Source: Pseudomonas sp. GM78 (lineage in GTDB: Bacteria > Pseudomonadota > Gammaproteobacteria > Pseudomonadales > Pseudomonadaceae). Taken from it: a stretch of DNA of 64,000 bases. This document shows, piece by piece, positions 1-11,625 of this stretch (positions are counted from its first letter, which is position 1; the number at the start of each line of letters is the position of its first letter). The stretch covers positions 1 through 64,000 of the forward strand of contig NZ_AKJF01000059.1 of NCBI RefSeq assembly GCF_000282475.1, written 5' to 3'. The position numbers and the translations under genes are program-made. The notes below the pieces were generated by a model. The model ran no database searches, was not told the DNA's origin, and saw only the letters and a program-made list of their open reading frames with translations.

Positions 1-174
<174 letters not shown>

Positions 175-192
175 TCGCCACCACCCATCAAA

Positions 193-283
193 TGTGGGAG
201 TGAGCCTGCTCGCGATAGCGGTTTATCACTCAACATTTCTGCTGGCTGACACTCCGCTATCGCGAGCAGGCTCACTCCTACAG
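193..283. repeat. REPIN, GAGCCTGCTCGCGAT family
   Basis: Two inverted REP arms, tGTGGGAGtgagcctgctcg on the left and its reverse complement ending CTCCTACA on the right, flank about 35 bases of loop. The arms also include an outer-to-inner GCGATAGCGG/CCGCTATCGC pairing. It lies between the mltF-like stop and the convergent pdxJ stop. Elements of this kind are mobilised in trans by RAYT transposases in Pseudomonas. No RAYT gene is in the window. Confidence 0.9.
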
Positions 284-299
284 GGTTTTGTATTGGATC

Positions 300-1046
300 T
301 TAGGCCTTGGCGGCAGCCGCCAGAATCAGCGCCTTCATCTCCGAAACAGCCGACTTGAACCCCACGAACAGCGCGTGGGCCACCAGCGCGTGGCCGATGT
401 TCAGTTCGTTGATGCCCTTGATCGCGGCCACCGCCTCGACGTTGTGATAGTGCAGACCGTGGCCGGCATTGACGATCAGGCCTTGAGCCAGGCCGAACGC
501 TACGCCGTCGGCGACGCGCTTGAGCTCTTCAGCCACTTCGGTCGGCGTCTCGGCATCGGCATAACGACCGGTGTGCAATTCGATCGCCGGTGCACCCACA
601 CGGCGTGAGGCTTCGATCTGCCGTTCGTCGGCGTCGATGAACAGCGACACTTCAGAGCCGATCTTCGACAGGCGCTCCACGGCGGCCTTGATCCGCGCCT
701 CCTGCCCTGCCACGTCCAGCCCACCTTCGGTCGTCAGCTCCTGACGGGTTTCCGGCACCAGGCAGATGTGCGCCGGGCGGATGCGCTCGGCGAACTGCAT
801 CATTTCCTCGGTGATGCCCATTTCGAAGTTCATGCGGGTTTGCAGAACGTCCTTGAGCACCAGCACGTCGCGCTCCTGGATGTGTCGGCGGTCTTCGCGC
901 AGGTGCACGGTGATGCCGTCCGCGCCCGCCTCTTCCGCATCCAGTGCTGCCTTGACCGGATCCGGGTAGCGTGTGCCCCGGGCCTGACGCAGGGTGGCAA
1001 CGTGGTCGATGTTCACGCCAAGAAGAATGCGGGTGCTGGTGGTCAC
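300..1046 (-). CDS. pdxJ: pyridoxine 5'-phosphate synthase PdxJ
   Basis: PdxJ condenses 1-deoxy-D-xylulose 5-phosphate with 3-amino-2-oxopropyl phosphate to make pyridoxine 5'-phosphate, the ring-closing step of the DXP-dependent vitamin B6 pathway in the cytoplasm. The 248-residue product has the family length and the expected TIM-barrel landmarks: [17 protein letters not shown] near residues 8-24, [12 protein letters not shown] near 45-56, FEMGITEEM near 74, SLFIDAD near 133, and the phosphate-binding [11 protein letters not shown] near 192-202. It is the last gene of the minus-strand lepA-lepB-rnc-era-recO-pdxJ run, 49 bases after recO, as in other pseudomonads. It is full length with no anomalies. 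Confidence 0.97.
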   Translation of the reverse strand: MTTSTRILLGVNIDHVATLRQARGTRYPDPVKAALDAEEAGADGITVHLREDRRHIQERDVLVLKDVLQTRMNFEMGITEEMMQFAERIRPAHICLVPETRQELTTEGGLDVAGQEARIKAAVERLSKIGSEVSLFIDADERQIEASRRVGAPAIELHTGRYADAETPTEVAEELKRVADGVAFGLAQGLIVNAGHGLHYHNVEAVAAIKGINELNIGHALVAHALFVGFKSAVSEMKALILAAAAKA

Positions 1047-1095
1047 GGAAGCGCTCCAGAATAAGGAAAAGTTCGGTGCACAGCATACGGGGAGA

Positions 1096-1779
1096 CTACG
1101 GCTTGCGAAACAGCTCGCGACTGACCAGGGGACGACCGCCCAAGTGAACGGCCAATGCCTGGCGCATCAAACGCTTGGCCGCGGACAACGCACCCGGCGC
1201 ACTCCAGTCGGTTTCAGCCATGGCCAGCAGTTCGGCGCCGCTGAACAACCCCGGCTGCAGCAGATAGACCCGCTCCAGTCCCGCGTCCACCTGCAGACGG
1301 TATAGACCGTCTGGTGCAATGGGTTCGTCGTGGATATCGGCCGTCAATGAAAAGCCGTAGCCCAGGTCATCCAGCAAGCGCCATTCGAACGAACGCAGCA
1401 GCGGCTCCAGCGCCCGACCTTCGGCCAGGGCGAGCAAGGTCGCGGCATAGTGATCGAACACCGAAGGGAAAGGGTCTTCGGCGGGCAACAGGCGAATCAA
1501 CAGTTCATTCAGATAAAGACCGCTGAACAGTGCCTCGCCGCTGAGCCAGGTAGCGATGCCGGCACCTTCCATGCGTCCGACATTCTTCAGCTCGCCCCGC
1601 CCGCGAAATTCGACCTCCAGCGGCACGAACGGCCGCGCCAGCGTCCCGGCCTTGCCCCGCGCACTGCGCAACACCGCCCGCAGCCGCCCTTGCGGCGTGA
1701 GGAAGTCCACCAGGGCGCTGTTTTCGCGGTAGGCTCGGGAATGCAGGACGTAGGCGGGTTGCGGGATGGGTTGGGACAT
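1096..1779 (-). CDS. recO: DNA repair protein RecO
   Basis: RecO works with RecR to load RecA on SSB-coated single-stranded DNA in the RecFOR recombination pathway. The 227-residue product begins [28 protein letters not shown], an OB-fold start in which the R-x-Y-x-E-x-S-x-L-V-D-F-x-T pattern is characteristic. It continues with the basic [15 protein letters not shown] stretch and the helical C-terminal domain. There is no zinc-finger cysteine cluster, as in other gammaproteobacterial RecO. It sits between era and pdxJ. A REPIN (1827-1916) occupies the era-recO gap, so recO is probably read through from upstream. Confidence 0.95.
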   Translation of the reverse strand: MSQPIPQPAYVLHSRAYRENSALVDFLTPQGRLRAVLRSARGKAGTLARPFVPLEVEFRGRGELKNVGRMEGAGIATWLSGEALFSGLYLNELLIRLLPAEDPFPSVFDHYAATLLALAEGRALEPLLRSFEWRLLDDLGYGFSLTADIHDEPIAPDGLYRLQVDAGLERVYLLQPGLFSGAELLAMAETDWSAPGALSAAKRLMRQALAVHLGGRPLVSRELFRKP

Positions 1780-1826
1780 GGAGCTCTCAATGATGGATCG
1801 CGATTTTACTGACCACCCAAAACCAC

Positions 1827-1916
1827 TGTGGGAGCGGGCTTGCCCGCGATGGCGGATTCACATTCAACATCTCTGCTGAATATTACATCCTCATCGCGGG
1901 CAAGCCCGCTCCCACA
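1827..1916. repeat. REPIN, GGGCTTGCCCGCGAT family
   Basis: Left arm TGTGGGAGCGGGCTTGCCCG and right arm CGGGCAAGCCCGCTCCCACA are exact inverted copies around a loop of about 45 bases. It lies inside the era-recO intergenic space of an operon, where it could form a strong stem in the mRNA and shift relative expression or stability of upstream versus downstream cistrons. Confidence 0.9.
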
Positions 1917-1944
1917 AGGTTATACGGTGCAGCGCAAACCGGGT

Positions 1945-2847
1945 TTACAGGTCGCCGTAACCCAGCGAACGCAAGGCGCGTTCGTCGTCGGACCAGCCGC
2001 CCTTCACCTTGACCCACAGGTTGAGCATGATCTTGGAGTCGAACAACAGCTCCATGTCCTTGCGCGCTTCTGTGCCGATGCGCTTGATACGCTCGCCCTT
2101 GTCGCCAATGATGATCTTCTTCTGGCCATCACGCTCGACGAGGATCAAGGCATGGATGTGCAGGGTCTTGCCCTGCTGCTTGAACTCTTCGATTTCGACG
2201 GTGATCTGGTACGGCAGCTCGGCGCCCATCTGGCGCATGATTTTCTCGCGTACCAGCTCGGCGGCGAGGAAACGGCTGCTGCGGTCGGTGATCTGGTCTT
2301 CCGGGAAGAAGTGATCGTTTTCCGGCAGATGGTCAGCGATCACCCGCTCCAGCGCATCGAGGTTGTGCCCGTGCTGCGCGGAAATCGGGATGATCTGTGC
2401 GTTCGGCAGCTGTTCCTGCAACCAGGACAGGTGCGGCATCAGCTCGGCCTTGTCCTCGATACGATCGGTCTTGTTCAGCGCCACGATCAGCGGACCGGTC
2501 ACGTATTGCACGCGCTCGAGGACCATCTGGTCTTCGTCGGTCCACTTGGTACGGTCGACCACGAAGATCACCACGTCGACGTCTTTCAACGCCGCCGAAG
2601 CGGTCTTGTTCATGTAGCGGTTCAACGCCTTTTCGCCGCCCTTGTGCATACCGGGCGTATCGACGTAGATCGCCTGTACATCACCCTCGGTCTTGATGCC
2701 GAGCATGTTGTGACGGGTGGTTTGCGGCTTGCGCGAGGTGATCGCCAGCTTCTGGCCGAGGATGTGGTTGAGCAGCGTGGACTTGCCCACGTTCGGACGG
2801 CCGACGATGGCAACATAGCCACAGCGCGTTGCGTTTGTATCAGTCAT
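1945..2847 (-). CDS. era: GTPase Era
   Basis: Era is an essential GTPase that binds the 3' end of 16S rRNA during 30S maturation and acts with RNase III. From the chosen ATG at 2847 the protein has 300 residues: G1 GRPNVGKS at 16-23, the DTPG switch region, the NKTD G4 motif, and a C-terminal KH domain ([19 protein letters not shown]). A longer frame starts at 2871, but the start at 2847 matches the family N-terminus (MTDTN...RCGYVAIVG). It has GGAG upstream and overlaps the rnc stop by 8 bases, the usual translational coupling. Confidence 0.96.
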   Translation of the reverse strand: MTDTNATRCGYVAIVGRPNVGKSTLLNHILGQKLAITSRKPQTTRHNMLGIKTEGDVQAIYVDTPGMHKGGEKALNRYMNKTASAALKDVDVVIFVVDRTKWTDEDQMVLERVQYVTGPLIVALNKTDRIEDKAELMPHLSWLQEQLPNAQIIPISAQHGHNLDALERVIADHLPENDHFFPEDQITDRSSRFLAAELVREKIMRQMGAELPYQITVEIEEFKQQGKTLHIHALILVERDGQKKIIIGDKGERIKRIGTEARKDMELLFDSKIMLNLWVKVKGGWSDDERALRSLGYGDL

Positions 2848-3529
2848 TGCCATTCTCCACACCCAGGGCAATCAGTGCTGCGGCGGCCGCTACCTGTTCG
2901 GCAATACGACGGCTCACACCCTGACCTCGGCTTTTTTCATTCAGAAGGGTGATTTCACATTCGACGAAGAACGTCCGGCAATGCGGTTCACCCTGGATAT
3001 CCACCACTTCGTAACGCGGCAGCTCGCAACCACGGGACTGCAGGAATTCCTGCAGGCGGGTTTTTGGATCTTTGTTGGTGTCGACCAGCGTCAGGCCTTC
3101 GAACTCCCCAGCCAGCCAGGCCAGCACGCGCTCGCGCGCCACTTCCATGCCGGCGTCCAGGTAGATCGCGCCAATCAGTGCCTCCAGGGCATCGGCCAGA
3201 ATCGACTCGCGACGGAAACCGCCGCTTTTCAGTTCACCGGAGCCCAGGCGCAGGTATTCGCCCAGATCGAAACCACGGGCCAGTACGGCCAGGGTCTCAC
3301 CTTTGACCAGGCGTGCGCGCAAACGCGACAGCTGGCCTTCGCGGGCCAGCGGGAAGCGATCGAACAACGCCTCGCCGGCAACGAAGTTGAGGATGGCATC
3401 ACCGAGGAATTCCAGGCGTTCGTTGTTACGCCCGGCAAAACTGCGGTGAGTCAGGGCCAGGACCATCAGTTCCTGGTCCTTGAAGGTGTAGCCGAGCTGA
3501 CGCTCGAGACGGCTTAAGGAGACGCTCAC
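2840..3529 (-). CDS. rnc: ribonuclease III
   Basis: RNase III cleaves double-stranded RNA, including the 30S rRNA precursor and structured mRNAs. The 229-residue protein carries the signature [13 protein letters not shown] at 36-48 (metal ligands Glu40 and Asp44 by family analogy), the second acidic cluster [18 protein letters not shown], and a C-terminal double-stranded RNA-binding domain ([14 protein letters not shown]...). The start is GTG at 3527-3529. It overlaps the stop of a short upstream frame by four bases (GTGA), suggesting coupled translation. The gene normally encoding a DUF4845 membrane protein just upstream is absent. Confidence 0.96.
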   Translation of the reverse strand: MSVSLSRLERQLGYTFKDQELMVLALTHRSFAGRNNERLEFLGDAILNFVAGEALFDRFPLAREGQLSRLRARLVKGETLAVLARGFDLGEYLRLGSGELKSGGFRRESILADALEALIGAIYLDAGMEVARERVLAWLAGEFEGLTLVDTNKDPKTRLQEFLQSRGCELPRYEVVDIQGEPHCRTFFVECEITLLNEKSRGQGVSRRIAEQVAAAAALIALGVENGND

Positions 3530-3645
3530 GGTTTACCCACGCTGAGTTCGTGGTTGGATTCCACCGCCATCGCCGGGAGTCGGCGCAGGCTTGGGACAAT
3601 TAACGCTGTGTTCAAAAATAACGTCCTGAATATCGTTGTTTTCAT
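3526..3645 (-). pseudogene. 39-codon ORF in the lepB-rnc gap, possible C-terminal remnant of the DUF4845 gene
   Basis: In P. aeruginosa and other pseudomonads a gene of roughly 120 codons for a DUF4845 membrane protein sits between lepB and rnc. Here only 184 bases separate them. An ATG at 3645 opens 39 codons ending in a TGA that overlaps the GTG of rnc. The last residues, [11 protein letters not shown], could be the tail of the lost protein, since the DUF4845 C-terminus often ends in a His/Glu/Val-rich strand. No N-terminal membrane segment remains. The ATG has AGAGG only one base away, so translation from it is doubtful. That this is a remnant is an inference. Confidence 0.3.
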
Positions 3646-3684
3646 GCCTCTGTCGCCGATTGTGCCGACTCCAGAAATGCATTC

Positions 3685-3705
3685 GGCGCTGTGTTCAACA
3701 GCGCC
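3685..3705 (-). other. intercistronic hairpin after lepB
   Basis: GGCGCTG at 3685-3691 pairs perfectly with CAGCGCC at 3699-3705 around a 7-base loop, 9 bases past the lepB stop. There is no T-run, so this is more likely an mRNA processing or stabilising stem than a terminator. The 12-base string CGCTGTGTTCAA inside it recurs at about 3603-3614. Confidence 0.5.
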
Positions 3706-3713
3706 GTGTCTGA

Positions 3714-4568
3714 TTACTGGATCAGGCCAACCCGCGAGAAATTCGGCAGGTGACTGAGTTTGGGTTCCGGCCAGCTCATCCAGACCGCGAAGGCCTTGCC
3801 GACGATATTCTTGTCGGGAACCATGCCCAGCAGATCCTTGGGAATGGCTGGATCATCCCAATAGCGACTGTCGTTGGAGTTGTCGCGGTTGTCGCCCATC
3901 ATGAAGTAGTGCCCGGCGGGCACCGTCCATGTACGGTCCGGCGCTGCGCGGTAACGGCTCATTTCCTTGCGGATCAGGTGCTCGGCGACACCGAGTTTTT
4001 CCTTGTAGAGCTCGGCGCTGCCCAGCGTGCCCGGCTCGGAGCCGACCAGCTTTTCGGCAATCGACTCACCGTTGACGAACAGACGCTTGTCAGCGGTGTA
4101 CCGCACCGTATCGCCCGGCAGCCCCACTACACGCTTGATGTAGTTGACGTTCGGATCGCTCGGATAACGGAACACCATCACATCGCCACGCTGCGGCTCA
4201 CCGACTTCGATGACTTTCTTGTCGATCACCGGCAAGCGAATCCCGTAGGAAAACTTGCTCACCAGGATGAAGTCGCCGACGTCCAGGGTCGGTTTCATCG
4301 AGCCGGAAGGGATCTGGAACGGTTCCACCAGGAACGAACGCAGCACCAGCACGATGAACAACACCGGGAAGAACGACTTGCCGTATTCGACCAGCAAGGG
4401 TTCCTTGCTCAGCTTCTCGACCACCACCCCGTCAGGCTGGCTGACGCTGCCCTGATAGGAAGCGATGGCAGCACGCCGACGCGGCGCCAGGATCAACAGA
4501 TCAAGCAACGCCAACAGGCCGCAGACGAACACGGCGATGACCAGCAACAGCGGGAAATTTAGTGACAT
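3714..4568 (-). CDS. lepB: signal peptidase I
   Basis: LepB is the inner-membrane serine protease that removes signal peptides from Sec and Tat exported proteins. The 284-residue protein has two N-terminal transmembrane segments (about 5-28 and 65-80), the catalytic IPSGSMKPTL with Ser90, and YIKRVVGLPGD with the general base Lys145. These are almost the same positions as in the E. coli enzyme. The C-terminal MGDNRDNSNDSR box is also present. It starts 5 bases after lepA and is co-transcribed with it. A small hairpin follows its stop. Confidence 0.97.
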   Translation of the reverse strand: MSLNFPLLLVIAVFVCGLLALLDLLILAPRRRAAIASYQGSVSQPDGVVVEKLSKEPLLVEYGKSFFPVLFIVLVLRSFLVEPFQIPSGSMKPTLDVGDFILVSKFSYGIRLPVIDKKVIEVGEPQRGDVMVFRYPSDPNVNYIKRVVGLPGDTVRYTADKRLFVNGESIAEKLVGSEPGTLGSAELYKEKLGVAEHLIRKEMSRYRAAPDRTWTVPAGHYFMMGDNRDNSNDSRYWDDPAIPKDLLGMVPDKNIVGKAFAVWMSWPEPKLSHLPNFSRVGLIQ

Positions 4569-4573
4569 AGGAC

Positions 4574-6373
4574 CTAGCTATCCAACCTGAGCACGGCAAG
4601 GAAGGCTTCCTGTGGAATTTCCACGTTGCCGACCTGCTTCATGCGTTTTTTACCGGCCTTTTGCTTTTCCAGCAGCTTTTTCTTACGGCTTACGTCACCG
4701 CCGTAGCATTTGGCCAATACGTTCTTTCTGAGCGCCTTGACGGTTGTACGCGCCACAATCTGCCCGCCAATGGCGGCCTGGATTGCCACGTCGAACATCT
4801 GCCGCGGAATCAGTTCTTTCATCTTCTCGGTCAACTGGCGACCTTTGTAGTGCGCATTGTCACGGTGCACGATCAACGCCAGGGCGTCGACCTTGTCGCC
4901 GTTGATCAGCACGTCCAGTTTCACCAGACTAGCCGATTGGTAACGATCGAAATGGTAATCCAGCGAAGCATAGCCGCGGCTGGTGGATTTCAGGCGATCG
5001 AAGAAGTCCAGGACCACTTCGTTCATCGGCAAGTCGTAGGTCACTTGTACCTGGGAGCCAAGGAACAGCATGTCGACCTGCACACCACGTTTCTCGATGC
5101 ACAGCGTAATGACGTTACCCAGGTGCTCTTGCGGCACAAGAATGTTGGCGCGCACGATCGGCTCGCGCATGTCTTCGATGGTAGACAGGTCCGGCAGCTT
5201 CGACGGGTTATCGACGTAGATCGTCTCACCGGTCTTGAGCAGCAGTTCGAAGATTACCGTCGGCGCCGTGGTAATCAGGTCCAGGTCATACTCGCGCTCC
5301 AGGCGCTCCTGGATGATTTCCATGTGCAGCATGCCGAGGAACCCGCAACGGAAGCCGAAGCCCAGGGCGTCGGAGCTTTCCGGGGTGTACTGCAGCGACG
5401 AATCGTTCAGGGTGAGCTTTTGCAGGGCCTCACGGAAGTCTTCGAAGTCGTCGGAGCTGACCGGGAACAGGCCGGCGTAGACCTGCGGCTGGATGCGCTT
5501 GAAACCTGGCAGTACATCGACATCCGGCGTCGAGCTCAAAGTCAGGGTGTCACCCACGGGCGCACCGTGAATGTCCTTGATACCGGCGATGATGAAGCCT
5601 ACTTCACCGGCCTTCAGGTCGACGGTAGCGGTGTGTTTCGGGTTGAACACACCGACGCTGTCCACCAGGTGGACCTTGCCGGTGGACTTGACCAGGATCT
5701 TGTCACCCTTCTTCACGCGACCGTGGCGCACGCGTACCAGAGACACGACGCCCAGGTAGTTGTCGAACCAGGAGTCGATGATCAACGCTTGCAGCGGATC
5801 TTCGATGTTGCCGGTCGGTGCAGGAATGGTGGTGACCAGGCGCTCAAGCACTTCATCGACGCCCAGGCCGGTCTTGGCAGAGCACGTGACCGCGTCGGTG
5901 GCATCGATGCCGATGATTTTCTCGATTTCTTCCTTGACGCGGTCCGGATCGGCCTGTGGCAAGTCGATCTTGTTCAGCACCGGCATCACTTCCAGGCCCT
6001 GCTCGATGGCCGTGTAGCAGTTGGCAACCGACTGCGCTTCAACACCCTGACCGGCATCGACCACCAGCAGCGCGCCTTCACAGGCAGCCAGAGAACGGCT
6101 CACCTCATAGGTGAAGTCAACGTGACCGGGGGTGTCGATGAAGTTCAGCTGGTAGTTGATACCATCGCGAGCCTTGTAATACAGCGTAACGCTGTGCGCC
6201 TTGATGGTGATCCCGCGCTCACGCTCAAGATCCATGGAATCCAGTACCTGGGCTTCCATTTCACGCTCGGCCAGGCCGCCGCACATCTGGATGAAGCGAT
6301 CGGCCAGCGTCGACTTGCCATGGTCAATGTGGGCGATGATGGAGAAATTGCGGATATGACTCAAATCACTCAC
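4574..6373 (-). CDS. lepA: elongation factor 4 (LepA), ribosome back-translocase GTPase
   Basis: LepA binds the ribosome with GTP, promotes back-translocation and influences initiation and 30S assembly. The protein has 599 residues, the family norm: G1 AHIDHGKST at 14-22, the RGITIKAH switch, DTPGHVDF, and NKIDLP. These are followed by EF-G-like domains II, III and V and the LepA-specific C-terminal domain ending in [26 protein letters not shown]. It is the first gene of this operon. In P. aeruginosa lepA follows mucD, whereas here the gene upstream is lptG, separated by a terminator. Confidence 0.98.
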   Translation of the reverse strand: MSDLSHIRNFSIIAHIDHGKSTLADRFIQMCGGLAEREMEAQVLDSMDLERERGITIKAHSVTLYYKARDGINYQLNFIDTPGHVDFTYEVSRSLAACEGALLVVDAGQGVEAQSVANCYTAIEQGLEVMPVLNKIDLPQADPDRVKEEIEKIIGIDATDAVTCSAKTGLGVDEVLERLVTTIPAPTGNIEDPLQALIIDSWFDNYLGVVSLVRVRHGRVKKGDKILVKSTGKVHLVDSVGVFNPKHTATVDLKAGEVGFIIAGIKDIHGAPVGDTLTLSSTPDVDVLPGFKRIQPQVYAGLFPVSSDDFEDFREALQKLTLNDSSLQYTPESSDALGFGFRCGFLGMLHMEIIQERLEREYDLDLITTAPTVIFELLLKTGETIYVDNPSKLPDLSTIEDMREPIVRANILVPQEHLGNVITLCIEKRGVQVDMLFLGSQVQVTYDLPMNEVVLDFFDRLKSTSRGYASLDYHFDRYQSASLVKLDVLINGDKVDALALIVHRDNAHYKGRQLTEKMKELIPRQMFDVAIQAAIGGQIVARTTVKALRKNVLAKCYGGDVSRKKKLLEKQKAGKKRMKQVGNVEIPQEAFLAVLRLDS

Positions 6374-6480
6374 GGATCAACACTCAAAAAGGCTGCAGGC
6401 ATAGCCCGCCGAAAAATAGCCGGGAATTGTACCTGATCCACGGCGCAAGCGTCACGTTTGCAGGCCAGACGGCCCGTACA

Positions 6481-6515
6481 AAAACGCCCCAGTCTTGCGA
6501 CAGGGGCGTTTTTTA
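6481..6515 (-). terminator. intrinsic terminator after lptG (A-rich and T-rich on both sides)
   Basis: ACGCCCC at 6484-6490 pairs with GGGGCGT at 6503-6509, with a poly-A run before and a T-run after. It would terminate lptFG transcripts before the lepA promoter region, so lepA needs its own promoter in the remaining gap of roughly 105 bases. It could work in either direction. Confidence 0.8.
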
Positions 6516-6544
6516 TCAGCAGCGAAGCGAGGAATTGGCCGCCA

Positions 6545-7598
6545 TCAACCGGCGCGACGCAACAACCACAGCCCGGCCAGGGCACAGACACTGGCTGGCA
6601 CGAGCACCGCAAACAGGGGCGAAAAACCGAAAACCAGGCTTGAAGGCCCCAGCAGATCCTGGGCAATACGGAAGGTGAAGCCCACCAGCACACCGGTAAA
6701 CACCCGCTGACCGAGGGTCACCGAGCGCAGCGGACCAAAGATGAAGGAGATTGCCATCAGTACCAGGGCAGCGGTGACCAGCGGCTGCAACACCTTGACC
6801 CAAAATGCCAGCCAGTAACGGCCATTGTTCAGCCCCTGGTCAGCCAGATAGTGGATATAGCCCCACAGCCCCGAGATCGACAGCGATTCCGGTGCCATGA
6901 CCACCGTGCTCAGCAATTGCGGGCTCAATGCCACGTCCCAGCGCTCGACCGGGGCAGCCACCACTTCGGTGCTCTTTTCGTGGAATACCGTGGTGGTGAC
7001 ATCGGACAACTGCCAGTGATCCTTGTCGAACTCGGCACGCTTGGCGAAGCTCGCCGACAGCATGTGCCGCTCTTTGTCGAAGTGATAGCGGGTCACGCCA
7101 TACAGCAGGCCATTGGGTTGCACGGAGTTGACGTGGATGAATTCGTCACCCTGGCGATGCCACAGGCCGTGCTTGGCGCTTTGCGCGTCGCCACTGCCCT
7201 GGGCCAGCGAGCGGTTGGCCTGGGCGGCGCTTTCAGTCGCTGGCGCCACATACTCACCAATCAGCACCCCCACCACCATCAGCACCAGCATCGGCTTCAT
7301 GACTGCCCAGACGATCCGCCCGATGGACACGCCGGCCGCACGCATGATGGTCAGCTCGCTGTTGCTGGCCAGGCTGCCGAGACCGATCAGGCAACCGATC
7401 AGGGCCGCCATCGGCAGCATGTCGTAGAGCCGGCGTGGCGCGGTCAGCAACACGTAGCTCAGGACGTCGACCAGGGTGTAGGTATCGCTGGCGTCGCCCA
7501 TCTCGTCGATGAACGCGAACAACGTGGCCAAGCCGAGAATGATCCCCAGAACCGCCAGGATCGCCACGAACACGCTGCTACCGATATAGCGATCGAGC

Positions 7599-7606
<8 letters not shown>
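6545..7606 (-). CDS. lptG: LPS export ABC transporter permease LptG
   Basis: LptG with LptF forms the transmembrane part of the LptB2FG complex that extracts lipopolysaccharide from the inner membrane and pushes it onto the LptC-LptA bridge. The protein has 353 residues with the typical layout: three N-terminal transmembrane helices, a periplasmic beta-jellyroll of about residues 130-260, and three C-terminal helices. The start is GTG at 7606, overlapping the lptF stop by 8 bases, so the two permeases are translationally coupled. A terminator follows. Confidence 0.95.
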
Positions 7607-10516
<2,910 letters not shown>

Positions 10517-10531
10517 AACCAATGATCCCGG

Positions 10532-10557
10532 GCGGCGTCACTTTCGGGTGACGCCGC
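10532..10557 (+). other. intercistronic hairpin between pepA and holC
   Basis: A perfect 10-bp stem, GCGGCGTCAC (10532-10541) with GTGACGCCGC (10548-10557), closes a TTTCGG loop. There is no T-run. It is probably a partial attenuator or a 3' exonuclease barrier that lowers holC relative to pepA. Confidence 0.6.
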
Positions 10558-10576
10558 ACAAGGGTCAGGAACCACA

Positions 10577-11005
10577 ATGACCAAAGTCGACTTCTATATC
10601 CTGCCCAGCGCCGATCCTTCGGCGCGGCTGGATTTCGCCTGCAAGCTCACCGAAAAAGCCTGGCGCATGGGCCATCGCGTCTATCTGCATTGCAGCGATG
10701 CGACCCAGCGTGACGATCTCGATGCGCGCCTGTGGGCCTTCAAGGGCGAAAGCTTCGTGCCCCACGGCCCTGCCGAAAGCGAACCGGACAGCCTGATCGT
10801 GCTGGGCTTTGGCGATGACTGCGGTCAGCATCAGGACCTGCTGGTCAATCTCGACCTGAAAGTGCCGGCCTTTGCCCAGCGTTTCGCCCGCGTGGCGGAA
10901 GTGGTGGTCGAAGATCCGGTCATACGTACAGCTGCGCGGGAGAGTTTCCGTTTCTACCGCGAACAGGGCTATCCTCTGCAAGATCACCGTTTACAGCGAC
11001 TCTGA
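10577..11005 (+). CDS. holC: DNA polymerase III chi subunit
   Basis: The chi subunit links the clamp loader (through psi) to SSB on the lagging strand. The 142-residue product begins MTKVDFYILPS and shows the family pattern ACKLTEKAWRMGHRVYLHC followed by FVPHG, and the C-terminal YREQGYPLQDHRLQRL. Its length and its position between pepA and valS match other pseudomonads. The next small gene begins 8 bases later. Confidence 0.95.
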   Translation: MTKVDFYILPSADPSARLDFACKLTEKAWRMGHRVYLHCSDATQRDDLDARLWAFKGESFVPHGPAESEPDSLIVLGFGDDCGQHQDLLVNLDLKVPAFAQRFARVAEVVVEDPVIRTAARESFRFYREQGYPLQDHRLQRL

Positions 11006-11013
11006 GCATTCCG

Positions 11014-11403
11014 ATGGACACTCCAAAACCGCTGCAACAATCCGCGCACTTGTTGGACGACCTCGAATCGATCCGCCAATTGCTCGGCGATGACAACCTG
11101 CAACCGCCTCTTCTGACCGACACCGTTGAAGAAGGTGACCAGGAACAGATTCCGATGCTGTTCGACACCGTCAGCGAACCCACGCCGGCCGTCGCACCGA
11201 CACCGCCCAAGCCCGCTACCGAGCCCGCGCCGAGCACCCACCAGAACGCCGACGCGTTGCTTTACCTGGACAGCGAACTGCGCGCCGCCGCGCAATTGAT
11301 CATGCAAGACGTGATCGACGACTTCGCGCCGCACATCGAAACCGAAATCAAACGCCGCCTCAGTGCACGGATGGAGCGGTTACTGAGCCAGTACAACGAC
11401 TGA
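11014..11403 (+). CDS. conserved hypothetical protein between holC and valS
   Basis: A 129-residue acidic protein, with an N-terminal helix (residues 8-26), a Pro/Ala/Thr-rich linker (about 48-78) and a C-terminal helical segment ending RRLSARMERLLSQYND. There is no signal peptide or membrane segment. The same position (holC-x-valS) in P. aeruginosa is held by an uncharacterised gene, PA3833 by recall. The 8-base spacing to holC suggests co-transcription, perhaps with a replisome or clamp-loader accessory role, but nothing in the sequence proves that. Its low-complexity linker makes it look like an adaptor. Confidence 0.8.
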   Translation: MDTPKPLQQSAHLLDDLESIRQLLGDDNLQPPLLTDTVEEGDQEQIPMLFDTVSEPTPAVAPTPPKPATEPAPSTHQNADALLYLDSELRAAAQLIMQDVIDDFAPHIETEIKRRLSARMERLLSQYND

Positions 11404-11419
11404 ACCAAACACCGCCCCC

Positions 11420-11509
11420 TGTAGGAGTGAGCCTGCTCGCGATGGCGGTGTACCAGTCACCATTCAAGTCGACTGACACACCGCCATCGCGAGCAGGCTC
11501 ACTCCTACA
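11420..11509. repeat. REPIN, GAGCCTGCTCGCGAT family
   Basis: Arms TGTAGGAGTGAGCCTGCTCG and its inverse surround a loop of about 40 bases that itself begins GATGGCGGTG and ends CACCGCCATC, extending the stem. It sits 17 bases after the small gene's stop and upstream of valS. Confidence 0.9.
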
Positions 11510-11625
11510 AGGTATCTGCCGCGCCGTTAATAAGGCGCGCCGTCCGCACTCGCTCGCCCTGCGCCCCATGCCCCGCTATACTTGCCGGCTTTTCCTGAAC
11601 AAATGCCAATAGGGTCCCGCCGCGC

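Noticed and set aside
4661-6436. 591-codon plus-strand ORF opposite lepA
   Set aside because: It mirrors lepA in the antisense frame; its residues (His, Val, Gln, Asp rich) have no coherent domain. Such long antisense frames are common in GC-rich genes.
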